Notes: generated from the letters alone by a model not told the origin. A DNA stretch of 64,000 nucleotides from Protula sp. h YS-2021 (GCA_949752745.1 OX457027.1:90913720-90977719), one strand, 5' to 3'; positions 48,991-59,882 are shown, counted from the first letter of the stretch. Numbers and translations: made by a program.

Positions 48991-49136
48991 AGTGACGTCA
49001 TGTTAGATGTGACGTTATGACAACGCTTGAGACATCTGGCCGTTATACAAAAATTGCGTTCTTGTTTCGCATTGGGTGGTTTTATTCATTCAGTTGTTAC
49101 TTTTCATTTCGTTATATACAAGATCATATGTCTTAA

Positions 49137-49142
49137 AATAAA
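49137..49142 (+). terminator. AATAAA poly(A) signal of the GPCR gene
   Basis: AATAAA lies 147 bp after the GPCR stop codon, which predicts a short 3' UTR. No other canonical signal lies between the stop and this site. Confidence 0.6.
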
Positions 49143-49479
49143 GATGCTATAAACAAGGTTTCGTTCCTTTTCCTACCAAGTCGTAAAAAACCGGAATATG
49201 ACGTAAAACGTAAAAAGCCGCATCGTCATTCCTAACGCTAATACTGCCAAGCCAGAAAAATCCGCTGTCGAAATATACAAACTTTTAATGCTCTCGAAAA
49301 ACATTTTTACCAAGCAAAGTGATATTTAAATCATATAAATGGGGTGTCTGGTTTCAAACATACAGCCGCTCAAATGTAGTTTGTCCAGAATCCCAGATGA
49401 TGCTGTTTTAACGCTACGAAGCGTGAAAGTGTTGCAAAAAACGCGGTTAAATTGTGGCAAGACGCGGTAGTGCCACGTA
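49143..49479. other. GPCR downstream flank, nothing recognised
   Basis: No gene or named repeat seen. Confidence 0.4.
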
Positions 49480-49735
49480 ACGTCCAAAAGTGTGCAAGCA
49501 TCACGTCACGCTGAACGTCCAGAGGCACGAACGTATGACGTAACGCTGAGCGTCCAGAGGTATGCAAGCATCACATCACGCTGAACGTCCAGAGGCACAC
49601 ACGTATGACGTCACGTGAACGCCTAGAGGCATGCAAGCATGGCGTAACGCTGAACGCCCAGAAACATGCACGCATGACGTAATGCTGAACGCCCAGAGGC
49701 ATGCACGCATGACGTAACGCCGCAGGGAAAGTGTT
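49480..49735. repeat. Minisatellite, about 36 bp, seven units
   Basis: Units read GCATGACGTAACGCTGAACG then CCCAGAGGCATGCAC, with changes. Each contains TGACGTAA or TGACGTCA. Confidence 0.9.
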
Positions 49736-49919
49736 AAACAGTATCAGTGCCTTCGGTACACGCACAATGGAAACACAATCTTTTTTCTTTTTTGTTTGCT
49801 TTTTTAATAGATTATTTATTAACCCTACATAATGTCACTGATGTTGTGTGAAAAAAAGAAACTGCTTATTGTTGCAAACAAGAACAGGCAGCACAAAATG
49901 ACTAAACATATATAGAGCA

Positions 49920-49920
<1 letters not shown>

Positions 49921-49988
<68 letters not shown>
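49921..49988. repeat. (ATT)n microsatellite
   Basis: Pure ATT repeat of about 22 units. Confidence 0.97.
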
Positions 49989-49989
<1 letters not shown>

Positions 49990-50239
49990 GTAACAATCAT
50001 TTTTTCTGAACAAATGATTTCTCGTAAAATCGATAAATACCAGTGTTACCAAACACACATAACAGCCCCTGTGCAGGCATATAACCGCGCCGGAAGTACC
50101 CGATCAAGTGTGCAGAAAACTGCCATGTACATTTATTTATGATTGATTTATTAATTATCAACTTACTGATTAATACATTTTGGAGGTGGAGGGTCAGTCC
50201 AATAATTAGCACTGAATAAATTTGCCAATATTTGAGATA

Positions 50240-50385
50240 AGAGCTCGAGAAAATGAGATGGTCCAGGGTTCGAATCCGGCCAGTTGTGGCAACCCGAGAT
50301 TGACTTTCGCTCCAGTTTCTTCAGCTAGGCGAATGTAATGGGTTATATCACCTGAGTTTTTCAGCGATCCGTTAAGAAAGGCCAT
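50240..50385 (+). mobile_element. tRNA-derived SINE fragment
   Basis: A perfect Pol III B box GGTTCGAATCC lies at about 50267, in AGGGTTCGAATCCGGCCAGT, followed by a tail that includes GGGTTATATCACCTGAGTTT. The A box is not clear, so the head is probably truncated. Confidence 0.6.
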
Positions 50386-50431
50386 TTCGTGCCGCCTTTG
50401 CTGCAGAACGTCGTTGCAAAGTCAAGCATTC

Positions 50432-51118
50432 GAAACCACGGAGAACGGACGGACAAAAGCCCAATAGGACAAAAGCCCAATCATTTAACAAAGGCGGACA
50501 AAACCCCAATCCGGACAAAAGCCCAATGGGACAAAACCCCAATCATTTTTTACTTTTTATTACAAGAATGATATATTAATATTGCTCAATTTTTATTGCA
50601 TTATATGTATTTGCGCTTGTTCAAAATGTTAAAATATTGTTTGCGGATGGTACATCCTAACGATTACATAATATTTCACAAAATTTGCTCCTATGGTTAT
50701 TTGTTCTACATTTTAAGTTATTATATCCTGGATATTACACAATTCAGGTATTGATCTTAATTTTACACGTTATCACATAACAATACACCGAACTTTTTTT
50801 TCAAAAAGCATTCATTTAAAAGCGCGATCATGCTGTTTATTTCCGTGGATCAGAATGCTGTTCCAGGGTCCGGGGAATTTTTTCGGCTATATAAATCGTT
50901 GTTTTTGCGAAGAACAAAATCAAATTGTTGTAAGGATAAAAAGTGGAATTATGGAGATTATTAAAAATAATAAGGCCTGGACAAAATCTATATTCTTAAA
51001 AATTTTCAATTTTTAAACATTGGGGTTTTATCCTATTGGGCTTTTGTTCGGATTGGGGTTTTGTCCTCCTCTGTAAAATGGTTGGGGTTTTGTCCTATTG
51101 GGCTTTTGTATGGGATTC
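50432..51118. mobile_element. Foldback element B, 16-bp subrepeat arms
   Basis: The left arm (about 50449-50547) is made of GACAAAAGCCCAAT(AG/GG) and GACAAAACCCCAATC units; the right arm (about 51019-51111) is the inverse. The right end, reverse complemented, is GAATCCCATACAAAAGCCC, matching the GAATCC end of elements A, C and D2. The left end is diverged (GAAACCACGGAGAACGGACG) and no target duplication is visible. The centre is AT-rich with no frame. Confidence 0.82.
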
Positions 51119-51429
51119 GAACAGGCTAGGTCATGACGAAAATATTAATGTTAATTTGCAAGGCGCCGAAAGAGATGATCACTTTGATCTATGCGGGATG
51201 CGATTTATACTTGTAACTTTCACAGAATAACAGCGACAACATGCCACCTTGGAACAAATTAGCACTAAAAGGTACAATTATAATTATACGTAAACCCAGT
51301 GAAACAGCCCTTTCTTTCTCAGCCATGTTTGTTGGCTACTTGTCCAGCCCGTGTTTCATACAAGCATGTGAAAGGCCAGTGCCGCAGCCTGCATTCATGG
51401 TCACTTGTGGTTTCGCTCACTGACAGCGA

Positions 51430-51560
51430 GGCTTGTTCATTACGTCACACACTGAGTATGATTGACAGCCAGGCTGGTCTGCTCATTACGTCACTGACAC
51501 AGATTCGGACAGCTGAGCTCGTGATTACGTCATTGAACGAGCTCTGCCAGCAGTGGAGAT
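51430..51560. repeat. Short direct repeat with CATTACGTCA sites
   Basis: TCATTACGTCAC occurs twice and GATTACGTCATT once within 120 bp, together with GACAG/GCT blocks. Confidence 0.6.
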
Positions 51561-51596
51561 AAAGGTCATGGGATGAGGTGGTACTCACCACAAATA

Positions 51597-51761
51597 CAGT
51601 ACCAACTCGTTAAACGGACATAGCTGGGGCAGTGAATACATGTGAAATACCGCACTCTCAGTTGAACCGATATTGTTTGATAATATGATATTCGTTGGGC
51701 CCATTGACGGATGTCGGTTGGACAAACATGCCCGATCAGCTCATGTTAAGTGGATATACTG
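51597..51761. mobile_element. Possible pogo-like MITE
   Basis: The left end CAGTACCAACTCGTTAAACGG and the right end, reverse complemented, CAGTATATCCACTTAACATG are imperfectly matched; TA lies at the left boundary. About 165 bp. Confidence 0.4.
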
Positions 51762-52055
51762 TGCCCTGTTAGTTAACACACAGTTAATTGGGGATCATGA
51801 TGGCCTCGGCGAATCGCACTCCTACACGTAAACCGGACCTCGGGCCATCTGTGTGCGTGCTAATTCCGGTTATTCCTGGCCTGACACCTTTAAGGGGGTG
51901 AGGAGGGGGGAGAGGGAGGAGGGGGGAGGGGTAGTGGCAGGGGTGGCATTGATTAGTGCCGCGTGCCCTCTGGCGTTGTGTTGCCTGACCGCGAAGAAAG
52001 CAACACCTCGCTCGGACCACAGGCGTCCCACTGCTGACCTTTCATGTCCCTTGTT

Positions 52056-52938
52056 AAACCCGCTTTACACGATCCGTTTTTGCTGCATGAGCGTGCTCAC
52101 GGCAGTAAGCTGTATCGTGTAAACACAAAGTTTTTATGATTTTTATGACCCATCCGTCGTCACGCAGCAAGCTCGCGGAAATAGAGCCCGTCCTATTTTT
52201 TTCGTGAGCACAGATATGCTAATCAGACCACATGAAAGAGATTAACCGATAAGTGTCTCAACTGGATGCCAGGCCAGTTGCTTAAAGCCATTAAAAGTGG
52301 AGGGAAAGGAGCTATTTTCAACCTAACTCCGAGGTAAGTGGGGTAGCTTGGCCATTAAAATGTCGTTATGTGATAATCAAGAAATTAGGTGCTGCACTGT
52401 GTAAACTCCCTGAATTTCGATGTACGCTTTGCTCGTGAGTTTTTAATTTGAGCATGCCCTGCCATGTAAAGCGGCCTTTATGTGTAGCCTGTTTCTTTTA
52501 CTAGAACTGAACGGCAAAGTCTAAAACCCGCTTTACACGATCCGTTTTCGCTGCATGGGCTTGCCCATGGCAGTAAGCTGTATCGTGTAAACACAAAGTT
52601 TTTATGATTTTTATGACCCATCCGTCGCAACGCAGCAAGCTCGCGGAAATAGAGCCCGTCCTATTTTTTCGTGAGCACAGATATGCTAATCAGACCACAT
52701 GAAAGAGATTAACCGATAAGGGTCTCAACTGGATGCCAGGTCAGTTGCTTAAAGCCATTAAAAAGTGGGGGGAAAGGAGCTATTTTCAACTGAACCCCGA
52801 GGTAAGTGGGGGAGCTTGGCCATTAAAATGCCATTATGTTGTATTCGGTGCTGCACTGTGTAAACTCCCTGAATTTAGATGTACGCTTTGCTCGCGAGTT
52901 TTTAATTTGAGCATGCCCTGCCGTGTGAAGCGGCCTTA
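52056..52938. mobile_element. Two tandem copies of a Harbinger-like non-autonomous element
   Basis: Copies lie at about 52056-52484 and 52527-52938, roughly 90% alike. The left end is AAACCCGCTTTACACGATCC and the right end, reverse complemented, AAGGCCGCTTCACACGGCAG, an inverted pair. TTA or TAA beside some ends recalls the 3-bp target duplication of PIF/Harbinger elements. No transposase. The segment is also duplicated as a unit, with a 42-bp spacer. Confidence 0.65.
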
Positions 52939-53217
52939 AAGCATGGTAACGATATGGAGGAATGGGGAGGGGGGAGTATCTTAACAGGTCGTGCTGTAGT
53001 CCGCCTTGGCACTGACATGCAGTTAGTTCTGTGGTTGGGTCATCAGAAACTTTGCGTTCACTTCAAGTTTTGTTTTTAAAGACATTAACACACAATGGAA
53101 CGTAACTTTTTTTCGAAAATGTAAGCGGTCATCAGTCAAGAATAAGACGCTAACTTTCCACGCAAGGTTCTTTTTCCCTTGAGTTTGCTGAATAGGCTGG
53201 CAAACAATGGGCCATCC

Positions 53218-53372
53218 CTCAACCGTCACAGCTTTCTCTGCCGTCACAGCTTACTTAGACATCACAGCCTCCCCATCATTGACAGCTTCGGCAGCCATTA
53301 CAGCTTCCCAAGCCGTCACAACTTCCCCCGTCGTCACAACTTCCTCAGCCGTCACAGCTTCCAGCCTTGCTC
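53218..53372. repeat. 18-bp minisatellite, eight units
   Basis: Units follow GCCGTCACAGCTTCCTCA with changes. The peptide in one frame is (AVTASS)n. No other gene evidence. Confidence 0.88.
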
Positions 53373-53754
53373 ATGGGCCACTCGCTCACCTCTCTTCAGT
53401 CTTTAGTTTCTTAACTGCCTTTTTTTGTTATTTGCTTATTTGCACAAGAGAAGGAGAAACAAGTTTCTTCAGACACAGGAGAATGATCAGATACAAAATC
53501 ACAGCTTCCGCTTACGGGCCCCTAATTCCTTACGGGTGCAGCAAAATAGTAACGCCCAATGTCACTCCAGCAGGTGCGTGGAAAAGGTTATGTTATGATT
53601 AAACAAGAGTAATAATTTAAGTTCACAACCCTAACCTCTTCGCGTTTTTTCAGATACTTTCATTTTTGTCGCTGGCGCGTACCGGGTGTTGCTGCCATCA
53701 CCCTGGCAAAGTATTTGAAAACCCCGTACTATTCTCAACATAAGTGGCCACAAC

Positions 53755-54486
53755 GAATCCACGACTTTTCGTCGAGCGACTTTTCGTAGGCGACATTTCG
53801 TCTAACGACTTTTCGTCGAAAGTGTGTTATTTTATAGGAATAAATTTTTACCATGTGGAATTCAAGATAAACTTTTGTAATGAAGTTTTGTGACGTTATA
53901 GCCCCATGACTAAATTAAAAAATAGAAATGCAACTTTTCAAACAGCACAACTTTTATTTTATACATTGACACATTTTTAAGCATCATCGTATCAGCAGCC
54001 TTACTTACGGGCTTCAGCTTTTTTCAATAAGTTATAAGAGCGACTCCTGTAATTGATGGATTTAATTTGTCAAACCATCGCTTTGATGAAATTATTATTA
54101 AGACACAATTCTGTGTCTTCGCCGAGTTCTAGCAATGACTCTTGTGTTTGATCTATTTAATAATTTCAATTTGTATCAACCAGGGAGATCTAAGAGCAGC
54201 TCTGGTCATTGATGGATATGTATGAGTAATCTTTTCTTAAGAGCATTATCTGAAGGGAGCACCATTATTTTGCAGTATGTTAATTGCAGTTTGTTCGTAT
54301 CTGTGAGATCTTAGAGGGACTCTGGTCATTGATCGTTATGTACTTGTGTTTTGTTACGCTTTACTAACTTCTGAAGAATTTCGACGAAAAGTCGCACTTG
54401 CCACTTTCGACGAAAAGTCGCTCGACGAAAGGTCGTTCGACGAAATGTCGCCGACGAAAAGTCGCTCGACGAAAAGTCGGGATACC
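53755..54486. mobile_element. Foldback element C, 15-bp subrepeat arms, 9-bp target duplication
   Basis: The right arm (about 54371-54480) holds five CGACGAAAAGTCGCT units; the left arm (53761-53820) is the inverse. The left end is GAATCCACGACTTTTCG and the right end, reverse complemented, GGTATCCCGACTTTTCG. GGCCACAAC is duplicated at 53746-53754 and 54487-54495. The centre holds a diverged direct repeat near 54190 and 54310. No coding. Confidence 0.93.
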
Positions 54487-54495
54487 GGCCACAAC

Positions 54496-55169
54496 ATCAA
54501 CCGTATGCTTAGCAACAAGAAATTTATAAAACTTAACTTGGATTTAGCTGATACTGATAGTGTTATACTAAAACAGAACAGCTTCTTGGTATGATGCACA
54601 TACAAGTATTACAGGGATCACTTAAAATTGTCCTTAAGAAAACAATAACTCTCTTCACGAGTATTTTCTCCCCCTCCCTCCTATCTCCTCCTCCCCCCCC
54701 CCCCCTCCATTTTTGTGAGTGCAGAGTCGCTCCTTCTTTACTAACAAAAAATACAAAATAAAACACATCATTTCACAAACACACAGTCATTAAATTCACA
54801 GCCGACAATTTGTGTAAACCGCCATTTTTTGTTCACAAATACGCCAGGGAGAGCAGACATCGCCATAAAAAGTCACATCCCAGACATGTTAAGTTTCTAT
54901 AACCGTCTGGAATTAACCCCTTTTAACAGCGGTAAAGAACTCCGCCGTGGACAGGTCGATATTGGTGTAGAACTGTTGTCTTTGCGTTAGAGACAAAAAA
55001 AAGGAACATTTCTCTCCAGTTACTGCCCTGCCTTATGGACAGGAAAATTTCAAGTCATTAATTCAGACCCACTTATCAATGATAAAAGGCCTTTTCGTGA
55101 CAGAAACGTACATAAATCTTTCCGTACCGCCTTCATATATCCATCTGATAGAGTAACTTCCTCATATTG
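54496..55169. other. Unassigned; poly-C at about 54693-54705
   Basis: No gene recognised. Confidence 0.4.
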
Positions 55170-55171
55170 AA

Positions 55172-55215
<44 letters not shown>
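55170..55215. repeat. Poly-A tract
   Basis: An uninterrupted A run of about 46 bases. Confidence 0.95.
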
Positions 55216-55218
<3 letters not shown>

Positions 55219-55240
55219 ACACCGACACCAGCTCTGTTAA

Positions 55241-55927
55241 GCGGTTTAAATTTGTCCTTGAAGGGCCTTTCCCAAAACGGTCATAAATGAAAAGTTGGAC
55301 AAAAGGGCCTTGAGAATTTTTCACAAAATTATTTTTATTTTTCTTAACGTACACGAAGCCATCGAGACAAATTTTTGGCTGTCCTTTATTACTCTCTATT
55401 ATATCCATTGCTGTTGGTCACAGTTCAAGTAAAGACCTCAAATTCAGAACTCCTTATATATCAACAAGACACGCCAACATCATCCGGATTAGCGCGTGTG
55501 TTTAAACAGCACAGTGAAGAGAAACGAAACAAACGACAGATATTATCTTTTGTGGCACAATGACTCCGAAATCGGACATTTAAAGACAGTGATGGAACTA
55601 ATTGAAAGTCTTTGCAATGATTAAAACACCAAGGCAGTGATTGGTTCAAACAGGAATTATCCTGTGGCACAGAGCTTCGGAAATCTCAACAGAGTGATGG
55701 GGAGTAATTGAAACAAAACATCAAGGCACTTATCTGTAAAAACACAGTGAAGTTTGTCTTTTTTTTTTACTTGTTATTTTATCACATATTCTATTTAATA
55801 ATCAAAACTCAAAACCCCAGAAAAAATATTCTCAAAGCCTTTTTGTCCAACTTTTCATTTTGGGCCGTTTTGGGAAAGGCCTTTTTGGGAAAGACCCTTA
55901 TGTCCAAGGCCTTTCTGTCTGGAAACC
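55241..55927. mobile_element. Foldback element D1
   Basis: Same family as D2 at 57387-57931: the arms contain AAGGGCCTTTCCCAAAACGG and its inverse, and the centre shares GACACGCCAACATCATCCGG and TCTCAACAGAGTGATGGGGA. The right end, reverse complemented, is GGTTTCCAGACAGAAAGGCC; the left end is degraded and no target duplication is seen. It is older or more damaged than D2. Confidence 0.85.
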
Positions 55928-56494
55928 GCATTGTTCGGAGTACAGAAAAAATCAAGCTCGACCCAAGCAAAACCCGTGGAGTAGAATCACAACAATCTTG
56001 TACACACAGATAACAACACATAAGCATCGCAGACCAGGCATAGGCGACTCCTGCAGGGGTGGACTGGACGGGAAACATGTCGAAACGATGCCCTCGATTT
56101 GTAACTACTACGATACAACAGCAAGAAAAAATATCCAATAATTTCTCATCACTGCAAGTGGATATCTCTTCTGACATAATGGTATTGTTATAACCTGTTT
56201 GCCATCAGATGCCCGATGCAATTACGGCCTGGTTTTGTTTCCGTGATGTTTAATTAAACATGTTTACACAGCAGAATGGCTAATGCGAGCCAAGGCAGGG
56301 CCAGGGGGCGGGATTGTCAGCCAACTTCCCAGCTCTCTGACGTAGCAACAACAAGGAAAGGATACTGGGTTTGGTGCCTCGTGCATCACCATAATTCCAT
56401 TGTACATGCACACACACTATGGCATTCACACGAAGACAAAACTCCAACTTCTATGCAGTTAATCTAGTCGCGCCTTTTCGGTCCCAAGCTGCGC
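55928..56494. other. Unassigned
   Basis: No gene recognised. Confidence 0.35.
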
Positions 56495-56752
56495 CAAAAG
56501 AGGTCTAATGTTGTGCCGAATCAGGGTCCAAGTCTGTGCTGAACCAGGGTCTAATGCTGTTCTGAATCAGGGTCTAATGCTGTGTTGAACAAGGGTCAAA
56601 GATGCGCCGAACTAGGGTCTACTATTGTACTCAATTTGGGTCTAATACTGTTCCGAACTGGGTTCTAATGTTGTGCTGAACCAGGGTATAATGTTGTGCC
56701 GAATTACGGTCTGATGACGTGCCGAACTATGCTCTATTACTGTGCCGAAGTG
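56495..56752. repeat. Minisatellite, about 27 bp, nine units
   Basis: Units follow GTGCCGAACCAGGGTCTAAT plus GTT, strongly diverged. Confidence 0.8.
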
Positions 56753-56847
56753 AAGACAAGAACCTGCCGTACTTTTGTTATAAAAAATGCGATTACGAAC
56801 ACGACACTCACAATGCTATTGTTCATAAAAGTGTAAGTTGTACTGGC

Positions 56848-57323
56848 GAGAAATGTGACCTGACTGCGACCTGACTGTGACCTGACTGCGACCTGATTGT
56901 GACCTGAGTGTGACCTGACTTTGTCCTGACTGTGACCTGACTGTGGCCTGACTGTCACCTGACTGTGACCTGACTGTGACCTGACTGCGACCTGATTGTG
57001 ACCTGAGTGTGACCTGACTTTGTCCTGACTGTGACCTGACTGTGACCTGACTAGGTCCTGACTGTGACCTGACTGTGACCTGACTGTGTCCTGACTGTGA
57101 CCTGACTGTGATCTGACTGTGACCTGACTGTGACCTGACTGCGACCTGATTGTGACCTGAGTGTGACCTGACTTTGTCCTGACTGTGACCTGACTGTGAC
57201 CTGACTAGGTCCTGACTGTGACCTGACTGTCACCTGACTGTGTCCTGACTGTGACCTGACTGTGGCCTGACTGTGACCTGACTGTGACCTGACTGTGTCC
57301 TGACTGTGACCTGACTGTGTCCG
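56848..57323. repeat. 11-bp minisatellite, about 43 units
   Basis: Unit GTGACCTGACT with TGTCC, GCGACC and TAGGTCC variants. A variant block (GCGACCTGATTGTGACCTGA then GTGTGACCTGACTTTGTCC) recurs at about 56887, 56987 and 57139, showing block duplication. Confidence 0.94.
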
Positions 57324-57386
57324 CAGACAGCACCGGGATTATAGTGGACAGACGCGCCAGTCACAGCAAAACTGGTGAAATAAGAG

Positions 57387-57931
57387 GAATCCGGAACAGA
57401 AGGGCCCTGGACAAAAGGGCTTTGGACATAAGGGCCTTTCCCAAAACGGCCTTTTCCAAAAGGGCCTTTCCCAAAACGGCCCTAAATGAAAAGTTGGAAA
57501 AAAGGGCCTTGGACATAAGGGCCTTTCCCGAAACGGCCTTTTCCTTTTTCAAATTCAGAACTCCTTATACATCGGCAAGACACTGACACGCCAACATCAT
57601 CCGGATTAGCGCCTGTGTTTAAACAGCACAGTGACTATGCTGTGGCACAGGGATTATGCTGTGACACAGAGCTTTCGGAAATCTCAACAGAGTGATGGGG
57701 AGTAATTGAAACAAAACATCAAGGCAGTTATCTGTAAAAAAACGAAGTTTGTTTTTTGACTTGTTATTTTAGTACATATTTTATTTAATAATAAAAAACT
57801 TACAATCCTAGAAAAAAATCTCAAGGTCTTTTTGTCCAACTTTTCATTTAGGGCCGTTTTGGGAAAGGCCTTTTCGGGAAAGGCCGTTTTGTCCAAGGCC
57901 CTTATGTCCAAGGCCCTTCTGTCTGGATACC
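57387..57931. mobile_element. Foldback element D2, 15-bp subrepeat arms, 9-bp target duplication
   Basis: The left arm (57387-57545) carries 15-bp units such as GACATAAGGGCCTTT and CCCAAAACGGCCTTT; the right arm (57820-57931) is the inverse. The left end is GAATCCGGAACAGAAGGGCC and the right end, reverse complemented, GGTATCCAGACAGAAGGGCC. AAATAAGAG is duplicated at 57378-57386 and 57932-57940. It is 545 bp long and has no coding frame. Confidence 0.94.
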
Positions 57932-57956
57932 AAATAAGAGTTATGTGATGGATTGT

Positions 57957-58532
57957 AGAACAAAATGGCAAGCGGACAAAATGGCAAAGTGCCAGGGCGG
58001 ACAAAATGGGTACTGAAATAAAAAATATTTCGAAATTACGTACTTTTGTAGCCCTTTTATAGCCACCCAGCCAGAGTGCATGACATCTACAACTTCGGAT
58101 TACCATCTGTTTGTTTTAGTCTCAATTCCAGACCTTACGGCGACCAGGCACAAGTGTGCAGCCGGAGTGGGTGAGCAGCGTAGTTTTGGGTTATAATATC
58201 TTAATCAACAGAGGGCGTTGAGGTTGCCGCACGTGCAGGTGAATTTTATATAGCTGAGAACCTCGTGTTACGGTGCATGGAGAAATATCGCTGCGGTAAT
58301 GTCGGTGAAAAAGTCGAACATCAATTTCATTATAACTTAAAAGATATAATGTAATTAAAAATTTGTGTACAAATCTGACACAGCTTACTGTTCTTTTCGA
58401 AAAAAAAAACAAAAAAACATGTGGTTGGAAAATTTTCAACTGGAAAATAGTTGGAAAAACGGTTGGAAAGTATTTAGTTGGCAATTGTCAGTTGGAAACT
58501 GTGGGTTGGAAAATTTCTGGGTACCCTTAAAA
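57957..58532. repeat. Possible single arms of further foldback elements
   Basis: 57957-58020 has three GGACAAAATGGCAAAG-type units. 58434-58532 has about seven TTGGAAAA-type units of 14-16 bp and ends TTTCTGGGTACCC, close to the GGATACC terminus of the foldback family. Neither has a matching inverted arm here. Confidence 0.5.
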
Positions 58533-59372
58533 TATATAGTACGATAGAATTTAGACGTAGAATTTAGATCGATGGGGACAAAATGAAAATGGTTGTTTTT
58601 TTTTCAGTCCTTGCCAACCCATAGAGGTTACGAGGTAAGTCATATGGGAATGAAAAATTCCGTGACATGCAGAAACAAGAACGATGATGTGGAGTGATGT
58701 AACCCGCGCATGCGCACGTAGCCCCCTGGCACTTGCTCAAAGCCTTGTCCTTGATGACGTAATGGTGGGAGAGCTCCAGGAGAATACCATGACAATGCTT
58801 CATGTTTCTCTGTCACATGTAAGCTAAATCAGTCGGGTTTATTATTTAGAATGGTCATACATGATTGTGCTCAATCAACGATCCCCCCCCCCCCACCCTC
58901 TTTTTGACATCGTTAGGTTTGTGTGTTGTGAGAGTATATGCCAATACACACCCAATCAATTCCTTAGCAGTCAAACAACTACACATGCCAATCAAACGCT
59001 GTCAATCAATACATACCCAATAAGGTGATGACGGCCAGACCCCCAGCCGCCCCACCCCACCCCACTTGCTCCTCTCCTCCAATGAAGAAACCATTACAAC
59101 CAACACAAGGGTGACTCATGCCTGGACGAGCTGTTTGGCTTAGTTGCAGATTGAAATAAAAATAAACATGAGGACTGTTCCAGAGTAAGTCCTCAAAGAC
59201 TGACTTCTGTATAAACACATAGTGGGTCCACAAGATACACACACAAACGAAGCGCTCCCGGGTACTACAGCACCCTCCTCCTCCCCCCTTCTCTCCCTCC
59301 ACCCCCCCCCTCCCCGGAGATAATTACAACCCAGGTTCTTTGAATTTGTGAACTCGGATAACACTGGCTCAC
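58533..59372. other. Intron after LRRCC1-like exon 6; no gene
   Basis: C-runs lie at about 58883-58894 and 59300-59310. Nothing else recognised. Confidence 0.45.
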
Positions 59373-59502
59373 CTGAGCTGCTGCGCATGCGCTCTGCCAC
59401 GGGAGGCGGCCGTGGGTTTCTGGTAGCCGGGTAGGCGGGCCTGGCGGGCAGGGCGTGGGCGGGGCCTGCCCTCCCCTTCACTCTCGTCCGTGTCGTCGAT
59501 GT
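59373..59502 (-). CDS. LRRCC1: LRRCC1-like exon 6 of window: acidic then Arg/Pro-rich linker
   Basis: The exon is 130 bp between acceptor ATTTGTTGTAG and donor GTGAGC. It begins with two bases finishing an Asp codon, reads IDDTDESEGEGRPRPRPARQ and runs on to ASRGRAHAQQL, then ends with AG, which joins C of the next exon to give Ser. The acidic then basic, proline-rich composition indicates a disordered linker. A second frame is open, but only this one keeps phase with both neighbours. A minisatellite starts about 65 bp into the upstream intron. The following intron is about 29.7 kb and holds the GPCR gene. Confidence 0.82.
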
Positions 59503-59566
59503 CTACAACAAATAACGTCATGCTGTCAAAGTGACTTCGCTTGTGTATCACAGAAGTGCATGATGG

Positions 59567-59882
59567 CCCCTCAGTACACAAGCGCATCATGACCACTCAG
59601 GAAACAAGCGCATCATGACCACTCAGTACACAAGCGCATCATGACCGCTCAGTACATAAGCGCATCATGACCCCTCAGTTCAGAAGCGCATTATGACCCC
59701 TCAGTACATAAGCGCATCATGACCCCTCAGTACACACGCGCATCATGACCACTCAGGAAACAAGCGCACAATGACCACTCAGTACACAAGCCCATCATGA
59801 CCGCTCAGTACATAAGCGCATCATGACCACTCAGTTCACAAGCGCATCATGACCGCTCAGTACACAAGCGCATCATGACCCC
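59567..59882. repeat. 26-bp minisatellite in the intron upstream of exon 6
   Basis: About 12 units of CAGTACACAAGCGCATCATG plus ACCACT or ACCCCT. It begins 65 bp from the exon 6 acceptor. Confidence 0.93.

Noticed and set aside
6437..57323. Several arrays considered as CRISPR
   Set aside because: Units are contiguous or variable without unique spacers, and the DNA is eukaryotic.
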